Shown here: positions 35,412-44,377 of the stretch, piece by piece | Layout of the letters: each line of letters starts with the position of its first letter | How positions within the stretch are numbered: position 1 is the stretch's first letter | From: Neorhizobium galegae | GTDB taxonomy: Bacteria > Pseudomonadota > Alphaproteobacteria > Rhizobiales > Rhizobiaceae | Length of the DNA: 64,000 nucleotides | Direction of reading: 5' to 3' | NCBI RefSeq assembly: GCF_017877055.1 | Contig: NZ_JAGIPG010000003.1 | Coordinates: forward strand, 372,001 to 436,000 | Translations under genes and position numbers: made by a program | The notes under the pieces: generated by a model | Databases searched by the model: none | Told to the model about the DNA's origin: nothing | Seen by the model: only the letters and a program-made list of their open reading frames with translations

Positions 35412-35495
35412 CATATCCTCCATGGCGCCCCAACCTATCGGCCTCCCGGGGCAGCGGCGTTACTGTTGCTGCAGGTGTGCTGCTAGCTTTGCTGG

Positions 35496-35511
35496 AGCAA
35501 CCTGCGTGCCA
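35496..35511 (-). promoter_or_regulatory. Sigma-54 promoter of dctA
   Basis: On the minus strand TGGCACGCAGGTTGCT matches the -24 (GG) and -12 (GC) consensus with correct 4-base spacing. It lies about 85 bases upstream of the dctA start and needs an activator such as DctD with RpoN. Confidence 0.9.
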
Positions 35512-35587
35512 AACCGGCGGCTGACGCCTAACCGGTTGATTCATCTTGTCTAAATTGAAGTGGAGAAGGCGGCTTCTAAAGCTCGTC

Positions 35588-35636
35588 GTGCGGTTTTCCG
35601 CCATTGGCCTTTGCTTTTTATGCGGATTTATGCACA
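35588..35636. promoter_or_regulatory. Candidate DctD upstream activator sites
   Basis: GTGCGGTTTTCCGCCA (35588-35603) is a near palindrome of GCGG and CCGC. TATGCGGATTTATGCACA (about 35619-35636) is a second, weaker copy. They lie about 80-125 bases upstream of the sigma-54 promoter, as expected for tandem enhancer sites of DctD. Confidence 0.55.
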
Positions 35637-35645
35637 AATCCGGTG

Positions 35646-37499
35646 ATGCTTGAGCAGCGCGGTCGAGAGAAATTCGTCAGAATGCCCGCCTTCGCGTGGA
35701 CGCCATGGCCCGTCTTTGCCTTCGCAGCCGCCACGATCCTGATATCCGCTCTCTATGCCGCCGGTCTTTACGGCCGCAGTTCCGCGCTCGAAACGGTCCT
35801 CGACCAGGGGCGCGCCGATGCCAATCTCAAGGTTGCGCTGTTGAGCGCGGTGCTGGAAAGACCGCGTGCGCTACCTCTGCTTCTTGCCGAGGATCAACAG
35901 GTGGTCGGAGCGCTCGCGTCGAGAAGCACTCAAGCCATCGGTGCCCTCGACCGAAAGTTGGAAGGGCTCGTGGTCGGCACCCATGCCTCCGTCCTCTTCG
36001 TCACGGGCCGGGATGGTGTTGCGGTCGCCTCCAGCAATTGGCGCGAACCCTTGAGCTTCGTCGGCAACGACTATTCGTTCCGGGAATATTTCCGACGGGC
36101 GATGGAGAACGGAACGGCAGAGCACTTCGCCTTGGGCAGTGTCAGCAAGCGCCCAGGGCTGTACATCTCGCGGCGTGCGGAAAGCGAAGCCGGTGCGCTC
36201 GGGGTCGTTGTGGTGAAGATGGAATTCGACCAGCTCGAAAGCGATTGGCGCGAGGCCAACCGTCCCGTCTACGTCACCGACGCCGATGGTGTCGTCCTGA
36301 TCACCAGCATTCCGTCGTGGCGCTTTATGACAACTGCGCCGCTGCCAGCGGAGCGACTTGGTGCCATCCGCGATAGCCTTCAATTCGGTGATGCGCCCTT
36401 GACGCCTCTTCCGATCGTGCGGCAGGAACCGCTCTCCGGTGGCGCATCGATCGTTTCAGCAATTCTCCCGGGAACGAGCGAAGGTGAGTATGTTCGCCTT
36501 CTGACGCCGGTCCCTTCGACATCCTGGCGCCTCGAATATCTCGTGCCGACCGAGCCGTCCGTCGCAGCGGCGGTACGCGAAGCGCGGCTGCTTGCGCTTG
36601 CGGTGCTCGTTCCGATCCTGGCGCTGATCGCATTCCTTTTGAGGCGGCGGCAGATGATCACCGTTCGCATCGCCGCGGAGAAAGCCCTGCGCGAAGAGCT
36701 CGAACGCCGTGTCATGGAACGAACCATGGATCTGAGCCGCGCAAGGGACCTCTTGCAGGAAGAGATTGCCGACCACCGCAGCACCGAGTCGAAACTGCAG
36801 GTGGTGCAGCAGGAGCTCGTGCAGGCAAACCGCCTTGCGATCCTCGGTCAGGTTGCTGCCGGGGTTGCCCACGAAATCAATCAGCCGGTCGCGACAATCC
36901 GGGCCTATGCCGACAACGCTCGTGTCTTCCTGCAACGGAACCGGAAAGAATCGGCGGAGGAGAATCTCGGCGAGATCGCTGCCCTGACCGAGCGGATCGG
37001 CATGATCACCGAGGAACTCAAAGCCTTCGGGCGCAAGGGACGAACGCCGCCGGAAGCCGTCGGTCTGCGGGGTGCCATCGAAGGCGCGGTGGTTCTTTTG
37101 AGGAGCCGCTTCGCCGGCCGGCTCGAGATACTCGCGATCGATCTGCCGCCACCCGACCTTGCCGTCATCGGCAATCGCGTCCGCCTTGAGCAGGTGCTGA
37201 TCAATCTTTTCCAGAATGCCTTGGAAGCGCTGGAGGGCAGGACCGAGGCAAGTGTGAACGTCTCCGTGGAGACGCTGCCGGATGAGATCGTGATCAGGGT
37301 CTCCGACAATGGTCCCGGCATTGATCCAACGGTTAGAAGTTCGCTCTTTTCGCCCTTCAACACGTCCAAGGAAAAGGGGCTCGGCCTCGGTCTGGTGATC
37401 TCGAAGGATATCGTCGCTGATTATGGCGGTCGCATCGAGGTCGAAAGCGGCGAAACCGGCACGACTTTTATTGTCTATCTGCGCAAGGCGGTATCATGA
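35646..37499 (+). CDS. dctB: C4-dicarboxylate sensor kinase DctB
   Basis: The 617-residue kinase has an N-terminal membrane segment (FAFAAATILISALYAAGLYG), a long periplasmic sensor region with FVGNDYSFREYFRRAM, a second membrane span near 320-340 (LLALAVLVPILALIAFL) and a coiled linker. The kinase core has VAAGVAHEINQPVATIRAYA with the phospho-His, then NLFQNALEAL and GLGLGLVISKDIV. The ATG at 35646 is preferred because an upstream start would overlap the activator sites. It overlaps dctD by four bases. Confidence 0.94.
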   Translation: MLEQRGREKFVRMPAFAWTPWPVFAFAAATILISALYAAGLYGRSSALETVLDQGRADANLKVALLSAVLERPRALPLLLAEDQQVVGALASRSTQAIGALDRKLEGLVVGTHASVLFVTGRDGVAVASSNWREPLSFVGNDYSFREYFRRAMENGTAEHFALGSVSKRPGLYISRRAESEAGALGVVVVKMEFDQLESDWREANRPVYVTDADGVVLITSIPSWRFMTTAPLPAERLGAIRDSLQFGDAPLTPLPIVRQEPLSGGASIVSAILPGTSEGEYVRLLTPVPSTSWRLEYLVPTEPSVAAAVREARLLALAVLVPILALIAFLLRRRQMITVRIAAEKALREELERRVMERTMDLSRARDLLQEEIADHRSTESKLQVVQQELVQANRLAILGQVAAGVAHEINQPVATIRAYADNARVFLQRNRKESAEENLGEIAALTERIGMITEELKAFGRKGRTPPEAVGLRGAIEGAVVLLRSRFAGRLEILAIDLPPPDLAVIGNRVRLEQVLINLFQNALEALEGRTEASVNVSVETLPDEIVIRVSDNGPGIDPTVRSSLFSPFNTSKEKGLGLGLVISKDIVADYGGRIEVESGETGTTFIVYLRKAVS

Positions 37500-38857
37500 G
37501 CAATCCAACACCTGTCGTTCTGGTTGACGACGATGCCGACCTTCTCAAGGCCACCGCCCAGACGATCGAGCTTGCGGGCTTTGCGGTCTCTCGATTTTCG
37601 AGGGCTTCCGACGCGCTCGTCCGGATCGACGATGGTTTCGCGGGCGTCATCGTTTCCGACATCCGCATGCCCGAGATCGACGGGCTGCAGCTCTTCGACC
37701 GCGTCCGCAAGCTCGACCCGGACCTTCCCGTTATCCTGATGACCGGCCATGGTGACATACCGATGGCCGTCAAGGCGATGCAGGACGGGGCTTACGACTT
37801 CATCACCAAACCTTTCGCCGCGGACCGTCTGGTGCAGGCCATCCGCCGCGCTGCAGAAAAGCGGCGGTTGATACTGGAGAACAGAACTCTCCGCGATGTG
37901 GCCGAACAGGCACGCGACGACCTGCCGCTCATCGGCCAAACCGCGGCCATGGAGCGGCTGCGGAGAACGCTTCGCCAGATTGCCGATACCGACGTCGACG
38001 TTCTCGTGACCGGAGAGACCGGCAGCGGCAAGGAGGTGGTTGCCAATCTGATCCATCGATGGAGCCGGCGGTCGAAGGGCAGTTTCGTCGCGCTCAATTG
38101 CGGCGCGCTTCCCGAAACCATCATCGAAAGCGAACTGTTCGGCCACGAGCCCGGCGCTTTTACCGGCGCGCAGAAAAAGCGCGTCGGCAGGATCGAATAT
38201 TCGAGCGGCGGCACCCTTTTCCTCGATGAAATCGAAAGCATGCCGCCCGCCACGCAGATCCATATGCTGCGTGTCCTGGAGGCGCGTGAAGTGGCACCTC
38301 TCGGCACCAACGAGACGCGGCCGATCGACCTGAGGGTCGTGGCGGCTGCCAAGGTCGATCTCGGCGATCCCTCGCAGCGTGGCGCATTTCGCGAAGACCT
38401 CTACTACCGGCTCAACGTCGTCACCATCTCCATTCCGCCGCTGCGTGAACGGCGCGACGACATCCTCCTCCTTTTCGGATTCTTTTGCGAACGGGCCGCC
38501 AAACGGTTCAACCGGCAAACGCCCGCGCTGTCATCTTCTATCCGCCATCACCTCGAGACCCATCATTGGCCCGGCAACGTTCGCGAGCTGTCCCACTTCG
38601 CAGAACGTTTCGTCCTCGGGCTGGCAGGCGAGGACGACAGCGCGGTCGCGTCGCCAGAGGCTGCCACCCTTACGCTACCCCAGCGCCTCAACCAGCATGA
38701 AGCGGAAATCCTCCGCGAGACGCTGGCCAGCAACGGAGGCGATGTCCGCCGGACGATCGAGGCGCTCGGAATTCCGCGAAAGACCTTCTACGATAAGCTC
38801 CAACGGCATGGGATAGAGCGTGCCTCTTTCGACCAGCGTGCCAAACCGGCCAGGTAG
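37496..38857 (+). CDS. dctD: Sigma-54-dependent response regulator DctD
   Basis: The 453-residue protein has a receiver domain with D55 (VIVSDIRMPEIDG), an AAA+ domain with Walker A GETGSGKEVV, the sigma-54 contact loop GAFTGA and Walker B GGTLFLDEIE, and a Fis-type helix-turn-helix at the end (GDVRRTIEALGIPRKTFYDK). It activates dctA with RpoN when phosphorylated by DctB. The start overlaps the dctB stop. Confidence 0.95.
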   Translation: MSNPTPVVLVDDDADLLKATAQTIELAGFAVSRFSRASDALVRIDDGFAGVIVSDIRMPEIDGLQLFDRVRKLDPDLPVILMTGHGDIPMAVKAMQDGAYDFITKPFAADRLVQAIRRAAEKRRLILENRTLRDVAEQARDDLPLIGQTAAMERLRRTLRQIADTDVDVLVTGETGSGKEVVANLIHRWSRRSKGSFVALNCGALPETIIESELFGHEPGAFTGAQKKRVGRIEYSSGGTLFLDEIESMPPATQIHMLRVLEAREVAPLGTNETRPIDLRVVAAAKVDLGDPSQRGAFREDLYYRLNVVTISIPPLRERRDDILLLFGFFCERAAKRFNRQTPALSSSIRHHLETHHWPGNVRELSHFAERFVLGLAGEDDSAVASPEAATLTLPQRLNQHEAEILRETLASNGGDVRRTIEALGIPRKTFYDKLQRHGIERASFDQRAKPAR

Positions 38858-38941
38858 AGTCTCTTAAATCGCGAGCAAGCGATACCGAAGCGGCGCATCG
38901 CGACTTTGGCCGCTTATCGCGATAGCCTGCTCCAAGGCCTT

Positions 38942-39583
38942 TCAGAGGGATCTAAGACGCACGATCAACGTCTTCGAGCGGCGGAGTGCGGTGAAGGCTG
39001 CGCCGAGCGCGATGATACCGAGACCAATCATCAGGATCTGATTGTATCCGCCCCACAATGGTTCCAGGATGGATGCCAATCCTGCCGCAGTGATCGTTGC
39101 CATTCGATGCTGTTTGGCCATCGGGCCGGAGAAGTCGCTCGGATTGCCCGTGGCCCGGCCGAGTTCCCGGACATAAGCCGTCAACACGGCAAAAGCGCCG
39201 GCGGCCCAGCCGAGTCCCGGCATGCCGATCCCATATCCAACGCCCGCGAAGATCAGGAGATCGGCGACGCGGTCCGGGAACTCGTTCCAGAACGGGCCGT
39301 CCGGTTCTCCCTTTCCGCCTTCGACGGCGACCATGCCGTCGAACAGATTGCAAAGCAGCCGGCCCTGGCAGCAAAGCACGGCCAGCAGCAGGTAGGCGAT
39401 GCGCACCCAACCGGCCGTTTGTCCCGCCATATAGAAGGCGCTACCGGCAAGAGCTGCCGCGACCATGCTGGCTTGGGATATCTGGTTGGGGGTGATGGTT
39501 TTCGACGCCATCCATCGCGCGATCGAGCCTGCCCAGCGGGTGTTGCGGCTTGCCAGCGGCCGCCTGTCGCCTGTCTCGGTCAT
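38942..39583 (-). CDS. CDP-alcohol phosphatidyltransferase-like membrane protein (YnbA-type)
   Basis: The 213-residue protein has several hydrophobic segments and a CDP-alcohol phosphatidyltransferase motif region at residues 82-108: DGMVAVEGGKGEPDGPFWNE then FPDRVAD. Compared with the canonical DGx2AR-x8-Gx3Dx3D, the Arg is Val and one Asp is Asn. It may transfer a phosphatidyl group to an alcohol acceptor. It overlaps the preceding gene by four bases and ends the phospholipid operon. Confidence 0.7.
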   Translation of the reverse strand: MTETGDRRPLASRNTRWAGSIARWMASKTITPNQISQASMVAAALAGSAFYMAGQTAGWVRIAYLLLAVLCCQGRLLCNLFDGMVAVEGGKGEPDGPFWNEFPDRVADLLIFAGVGYGIGMPGLGWAAGAFAVLTAYVRELGRATGNPSDFSGPMAKQHRMATITAAGLASILEPLWGGYNQILMIGLGIIALGAAFTALRRSKTLIVRLRSL

Positions 39584-39975
39584 GTCCCGGCACCTCGTCT
39601 TGCGGAGATCGAATAATTGTAGATCGTGGCGTAGCTCGTCGATACCAGAAGCGGAACCGCGACGGTTCTGAAGATTTCCGGCGTGCCGCTCGCGGCATGG
39701 ATCGCAACGAGAACAGCGGTTGAGCCGAGGCAGGCAATGAGCGGCGGCGCCCATAACCGTGCCAGACCGTGAAAGCGCTTCGAAAGTCCGTCGATCACCG
39801 ATTTCAGGAAGAGTGTCAGGCAGGCGGACATGACGCCTTGCACCAGGCCGGAATAAAGCGGCCTTGGCATTGCATAGGCGCGATTGGCAAAGACGGCCCA
39901 GCCGCCCATGGCAAGAAAAGCGAACAGCACATGTATCGTCCCGCTGCGTGCGAGGCGCTTCAGCACGTCCGGCAT
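39580..39975 (-). CDS. Small membrane protein in the phospholipid operon
   Basis: The 131-residue protein has about four hydrophobic segments: IHVLFAFLAMGGWAVFA, LVQGVMSACLTLFLKSVI, LWAPPLIACLGSTAVLVAI and VPLLVSTSYATIYNYSI. No known domain was recognised. It overlaps the cytidylyltransferase stop by one base and the next gene by four, so it is certainly co-translated with them and may be part of their complex. Confidence 0.6.
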   Translation of the reverse strand: MPDVLKRLARSGTIHVLFAFLAMGGWAVFANRAYAMPRPLYSGLVQGVMSACLTLFLKSVIDGLSKRFHGLARLWAPPLIACLGSTAVLVAIHAASGTPEIFRTVAVPLLVSTSYATIYNYSISARRGAGT

Positions 39976-40922
39976 CACAGCGACCACCAATAGCGCACGA
40001 TATGGAAGAAGATCGGCGCCGAGAACACGACGGAATCCAGCCTGTCGATGAGGCCGCCATGACCTTCGATGAGATTGCCCCAGTCCTTGACGCCGCGGTC
40101 CCTCTTGATCGCCGACATTACCAGGCCGCCGAAGAAGCCCATCAGCGTGATGATGAAGGCGAGAAGCCCTGCCTGAACGGGCGTGAACGGGGTTATCCAC
40201 CAGAGGGCGGCACCGATCAGAGTGGCGCTGATGACGCCGCCGACAAAGCCCTCGACCGTTTTGGACGGCGACAGTTTCGGTGCGATCTTGGTGCGTCCGA
40301 ACAGCTTGCCCCACACATATTGCAGCACGTCGCTCAGTTGGACGACAATGACCAGGAAGGCGATCAGCAGCACGTTGCGGCCGTCGTAGTCCGGTATGTT
40401 GAGGGTCAGCAGCGCCGGGACGTGCGAGGCGCAGAACACGCAGATCATCAGTGCCCACTGCACCTCTGCAATGCGTATCAGAAAGCGCTCCGTATCGCCC
40501 CTGAGCACCGATATGATCGGCATCAGCAGGAACGCATAGACAGGGATAAAGATCGAGAAGATGCCGTATTGTTCAGCCCAAAGCAGATAGTACTGAACCG
40601 GCACCACGATGAAGAAGGCTGCGGCCAGCGCCCAGTGATCGGCCCTGCGGGTATTGATGAGGGTCACAAATTCCCTGAGCGCGGCAAAAGAGCAAAAACC
40701 GAAGAGAACGAGAACCCCGATGCGGCCCGCGACGAAAGCCAAGCCGATCAGGACGACCATGATCCACCAGGCCTTGATCCGGGCATTGAGGTTTTCGATC
40801 GCCGCATTCGAGCCGTTCGGCGAGAGGCGCTGCTGCAGCACGTAACCGACGGCCGATGCAAGAATGAGCACGCCGAAAATACCGGCCACCAGCGTCAACA
40901 GATCGGAACTCGCGGCACTCAT
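39975..40922 (-). CDS. Phosphatidate cytidylyltransferase-like protein (CdsA/YnbB family)
   Basis: The 315-residue polytopic membrane protein carries the CdsA family signature near its end: LSPSKTVEGFVGG, with RDRGVKDWGNLIEGHGGLIDRLDS downstream (read 20 residues at a time: KRDRGVKDWGNLIEGHGG). It makes CDP-diacylglycerol from phosphatidate and CTP. Its operon partners, an acyltransferase and a CDP-alcohol transferase, supply the preceding and following steps. Confidence 0.85.
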   Translation of the reverse strand: MSAASSDLLTLVAGIFGVLILASAVGYVLQQRLSPNGSNAAIENLNARIKAWWIMVVLIGLAFVAGRIGVLVLFGFCSFAALREFVTLINTRRADHWALAAAFFIVVPVQYYLLWAEQYGIFSIFIPVYAFLLMPIISVLRGDTERFLIRIAEVQWALMICVFCASHVPALLTLNIPDYDGRNVLLIAFLVIVVQLSDVLQYVWGKLFGRTKIAPKLSPSKTVEGFVGGVISATLIGAALWWITPFTPVQAGLLAFIITLMGFFGGLVMSAIKRDRGVKDWGNLIEGHGGLIDRLDSVVFSAPIFFHIVRYWWSL

Positions 40923-41563
40923 TCACCACTCCCGGCAGGCTTGGGGGACAGAGCTAGAAGAGCAGTCTGCATTCGTTCAAGGAAAGCGTCCTTGGCTTCA
41001 TCCGGCGCCAAGCGCAGGGCGCTACCGAAGGTGACGGTGCAGATCAGTGGTATCGGGACGATCTCCCCCTTTGGCATGACCCGGTTGAGATTGTTGATCC
41101 AGACCGGAACCAGATCGATGTCGGGGCGCGCCGCGACCAGATGAAAAATGCCGCTTTTGAACGGAAGAAGCCGGGCATCGGACTGGTTTCGCGTGCCTTC
41201 CGGAAAAAGGATGAGCGATGAGCCGGCATCGATTGCCGAGGCCATCTGCTCAACCGGATCCTCTGTCCTCTTGTCCCGCTCCCTGGCGATCAGAACCGCA
41301 TTGAAAACGTCACGGCCAATAAAGCGGTTGAGCCGTGATTTCAGCCAATATTCAGCACCGGCAACCGGACGAGCATGGTGACGCAGCCTTGGCGGCAGCA
41401 CCGTCCAGACCAGAACGAAGTCACCGTGGCTCGAATGGTTGGCGAAATAGATGCAAGGGCGGGACGGCAGGCCTTCCTCGGGCCATATGGCGCGAACCGC
41501 TGTGACCGCGCGGGCAAATACGACGATCGCCGCCGCCACGGCCCTTGTTATGAAACCCTTCAT
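40919..41563 (-). CDS. PlsC-like lysophospholipid acyltransferase
   Basis: The 214-residue protein has the acyltransferase motifs NHSSHGDF (H-x4-D) and ILFPEGTRN. An N-terminal hydrophobic segment anchors it to the membrane. It would acylate lysophosphatidate or a related lysolipid. It is the first gene of the four-gene phospholipid operon and overlaps the cytidylyltransferase gene by four bases. Confidence 0.87.
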   Translation of the reverse strand: MKGFITRAVAAAIVVFARAVTAVRAIWPEEGLPSRPCIYFANHSSHGDFVLVWTVLPPRLRHHARPVAGAEYWLKSRLNRFIGRDVFNAVLIARERDKRTEDPVEQMASAIDAGSSLILFPEGTRNQSDARLLPFKSGIFHLVAARPDIDLVPVWINNLNRVMPKGEIVPIPLICTVTFGSALRLAPDEAKDAFLERMQTALLALSPKPAGSGE

Positions 41564-41752
41564 TCGTCCCCCGGTCGACGTGAAGCGACAGCACTGATCA
41601 AAACTCTAGCATTGTCGCCGTCGGAAGAAAGGAACTTTGCAGAATTCCAACGAAAAAACAGGAGAGTGCCATCGCGGGCTTTGAGCCACCTCCATCCCAC
41701 ACGGACGAAGAATGCGCGCAGATTGGTCAGTCGCTGGCATGAAGAACGACAC

Positions 41753-42514
41753 TTAGATATAGGTCGTCTGCGCCGCGTTGATCGACGAGATGAAGCTCTT
41801 GGTGCGATCCTGTCTCGGATCGCTGAAAATCGCTTCGGCCGTGCCGGACTCCACCACTTTCCCGCTCTCGAGAAAAACGACGTGATTGGCGATCCGCGAG
41901 GCAAGCCGCAGGTCGTGCGTCGCCATCACCATCGTCGTTCCCTCGGCTGCAAGCCGGCCGAGCACATCGATGACCTCAGCTGACAGTTCAGGATCGAGAG
42001 CCGAGGTCGGTTCGTCGCAGAGCAGAACCCGGGGCGAAGGCGCGAGCGCCCGGGCGATTGCCACCCTTTGCTGCTGTCCGCCGGAAAGCTCCGACGGCCA
42101 GGCATCCGTTTTATGCGCCATTCCCACCTTGGTGAGCAGTTCGCTGGCGCGGCGGTGGGCTTTTTCTTGCGGCCATTTCAGAACGGTCGTCAGCCCTTCC
42201 ATGACGTTCTCGATCGCAGTGCGATGCGGGAAGAGCTGGAAGTTCTGGAAGACCATGCCGGTCTGGCGGCGGATCTTCTGGATCGACTTCCAGCCGATCT
42301 TCATGCCCGGCTCGAAGTCGAGCTTCTCGTCACCGATACGGACGGAGCCGGCCGTCGGGATCTCCAGGAGGTTGATGCAGCGCAGCAGCGTGCTCTTGCC
42401 GCCGCCCGAGGGACCGATGAGTGCGGTCACGCTTCCTTCCGGGATACCGAGGCTGATGTCCTTCAGGATAACCGCGTCGCCGAACCGCTTTTCGATGTTG
42501 GAAAGCTCGATCAT
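41753..42514 (-). CDS. Polar amino-acid ABC transporter ATP-binding protein
   Basis: The 253-residue ATPase has Walker A GPSGGGKST, signature LSGGQQQRVAIARAL and Walker B RVLLCDEPTSALD, with the H-loop in MATHDL. It belongs to the GlnQ/HisP-like group. It overlaps the permease gene by four bases and powers the probable cystine importer. Confidence 0.9.
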   Translation of the reverse strand: MIELSNIEKRFGDAVILKDISLGIPEGSVTALIGPSGGGKSTLLRCINLLEIPTAGSVRIGDEKLDFEPGMKIGWKSIQKIRRQTGMVFQNFQLFPHRTAIENVMEGLTTVLKWPQEKAHRRASELLTKVGMAHKTDAWPSELSGGQQQRVAIARALAPSPRVLLCDEPTSALDPELSAEVIDVLGRLAAEGTTMVMATHDLRLASRIANHVVFLESGKVVESGTAEAIFSDPRQDRTKSFISSINAAQTTYI

Positions 42515-43191
42515 CGGTTTGACTCCAGCATGCCGCCATAGCGGGCGAAGCGCTTTTCCAGCCTGTTCTGCAGTGACGACAGCACCGAGCTCAAGGCCAG
42601 ATAGATCAGGGCCGCCTCGATATAGAGGATCAGCGGCTCATAGGTCGTCGCGACGATCCGTTGGGCGGCCTGGAAGAGCTCCGGCACAGTGATCGCCGCG
42701 GCAAGCGAGGTATCCTTGACCAGCGAGATGAAGGTGTTTGAAAGCGGCGGCACGGCGACGCGTGCTGCTTGCGGCAGGATGGTACGGCTCATCGCCTGGC
42801 GCCAGGACATGCCGATCGAATAGGCCGCTTCCCACTGCCCCTTCGGGACCGAGGAGATGACGGCGCGGATGATCTCGGAACTGTAGGCGCCGATATTCAG
42901 GGTAAAGCCGATCAGCGCCGCGGGGAAGGCGTCGAGCAGGATGCCGATGCTCGGCAAGCCGTAGAAGATCACGAAAAGCTGCACCAGAAGCGGGGTGCCG
43001 CGGATCACCCAGACGTAGAACCTTGCGATCAGCGCGAGCGGCGCCGGACCGAACAGCCGGGTGACCGCCGTGATCAGGCCGAGGATGAGCCCGATCAGGA
43101 AGGACAGCAATGTCAGCGGCACCGTAAAACGGATGCCCGCCCATAAGAGGGTCGGAAGTGAATCCGACATCAATTGAAGCCAATGCGGCAC
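42511..43191 (-). CDS. Polar amino-acid ABC transporter permease
   Basis: The 226-residue membrane protein has the HisM/GlnP-type inner-membrane domain, with the conserved EAA-like loop EAAYSIGMSWRQAMSRTILP. It probably forms a homodimeric channel, since only one permease gene is present. Confidence 0.9.
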   Translation of the reverse strand: MPHWLQLMSDSLPTLLWAGIRFTVPLTLLSFLIGLILGLITAVTRLFGPAPLALIARFYVWVIRGTPLLVQLFVIFYGLPSIGILLDAFPAALIGFTLNIGAYSSEIIRAVISSVPKGQWEAAYSIGMSWRQAMSRTILPQAARVAVPPLSNTFISLVKDTSLAAAITVPELFQAAQRIVATTYEPLILYIEAALIYLALSSVLSSLQNRLEKRFARYGGMLESNR

Positions 43192-43201
43192 GACGTGATC
43201 C

Positions 43202-43237
43202 TCAAAAAATGACGCGTCCGGCGCGGGCGCCGGACGT
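43202..43237 (-). terminator. Hairpin with T-run between binding-protein and permease genes
   Basis: CGTCCGGCGC and GCGCCGGACG form a 10-bp stem over a 2-base loop; on the minus strand a six-T run follows a few bases later. It lies directly after the binding-protein gene and probably lowers read-through into the permease and ATPase genes. Confidence 0.65.
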
Positions 43238-43272
43238 TATATCCATGTACGTCAAGAGCGGGAACTGGCAGC

Positions 43273-44046
43273 CTACTTCGAGACGTCTTGCCCGAAATAC
43301 TTGTCGGAGATTTTCTGATAGGTACCGTCGGCCTTGATCTCCGACAATGCCTTGTTGATTGCGCCGAGCAGTTCCGGTTCGCCCTTGCGGATGATGATAC
43401 CGGAATAATCGGCATTGTCCTGCTGCGCGGCGATCTTTACCGGCGCGTCGGGTTTCTGCTTCTTGAAATCGAGGAAGGAGAGGCTGTCATTGATCGTCGC
43501 GTCGGCGCGGCGTGTCAGCACAAGCTGGATCGACTGGTCGAAACCGTCCGTGCCCACCAGTTCGGCGCCTGCTTGTTCGGCGATTTTGCCGAAATTGCTG
43601 GTCAGAGACTGGGCGGACTTCTTGCCTTTGAGATCTGCAAATCCCTTGATGTCGCCGTTGTCCTGGCGAACGATCAGTACCGCCTTGGAAGCGATGTAGG
43701 GATCGGAGAAATCATACTTCTGCTTGCGGGCTTCGGTGATGCCGACCTGGTTGATCACGGTATCGTAGCGCTTGGCATCAAGGCCGGCGATAAGACCGTC
43801 CCACTTTCCTTCGATGAATTCAGCCTTGACGCCGAGTTTCGCGGCAACGGCTTGCCCGATCTCGACGTCGAAACCGGCGAGCTTGCCGCTTGCGTCATGA
43901 AAGGTGAAGGGCGCGTATGTTCCCTCGGTGCCGATCTTGAAGACGCCCGCGGACTTGATGGCAGCGAGATTTTCGCCGGCGAGAGAAGGGGTGAGGGCCG
44001 CCACCTGAATAAGGGCCGCTGCGACAATGGTTTTCAGCCGGAACAT
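43273..44046 (-). CDS. Polar amino-acid (probably cystine) periplasmic binding protein
   Basis: The 257-residue protein has a signal peptide (TIVAAALIQVAALTPSLAGE) and a SBP_bac_3 fold, with GTEGTYAPFTFHDASGKLAG at the start. The overall sequence, with YDTVINQVGITEARKQKYDF, resembles FliY/TcyJ-type cystine-binding proteins. The ATG at 44046 is preferred because AAAGG lies 9 bases upstream; an ATG at 44055 touches the AAAGG. It is the first gene of a three-gene ABC operon. Confidence 0.85.
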   Translation of the reverse strand: MFRLKTIVAAALIQVAALTPSLAGENLAAIKSAGVFKIGTEGTYAPFTFHDASGKLAGFDVEIGQAVAAKLGVKAEFIEGKWDGLIAGLDAKRYDTVINQVGITEARKQKYDFSDPYIASKAVLIVRQDNGDIKGFADLKGKKSAQSLTSNFGKIAEQAGAELVGTDGFDQSIQLVLTRRADATINDSLSFLDFKKQKPDAPVKIAAQQDNADYSGIIIRKGEPELLGAINKALSEIKADGTYQKISDKYFGQDVSK

Positions 44047-44377
44047 TTGGGTCATCCTTTCAGCAGTGCTTGCTGGCGACTAGATGACAGAAAATAGGAC
44101 GTCGCGATTGAAAGAAAACCGCGAATAAAACCGGCAAATGCAAATATTTTGCTCAAGTGGGTGCCGGCATGTAAGCCTTTGAGGTGATGACCGACGCGGG
44201 CGGCTGCTAACCGAAGAAGCTTCTGCCCCTAGCTGGGCACCGGACGCTGTCTTCGTGATCACCAAATAGGACTATGACCGGAGTTTCTCAGAAACTTGGC
44301 CACGGTTATGGTCAGCAAATGCCGCTCGGCTCCTCCATCAAAGCACATGTTGCGCCATCAAGCTCGGGGTCAAAACC
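44047..44377. other. Intergenic region upstream of the amino-acid transporter
   Basis: About 330 bases without a credible gene. It should hold the transporter promoter. A 15-base odd palindrome, AGTTTCTCAGAAACT, lies at about 44282-44296. No riboswitch could be recognised. Confidence 0.5.

Noticed and set aside
44047..44377. Possible riboswitch upstream of the amino-acid transporter
   Set aside because: No conserved riboswitch core could be recognised by eye; only short palindromes are seen.
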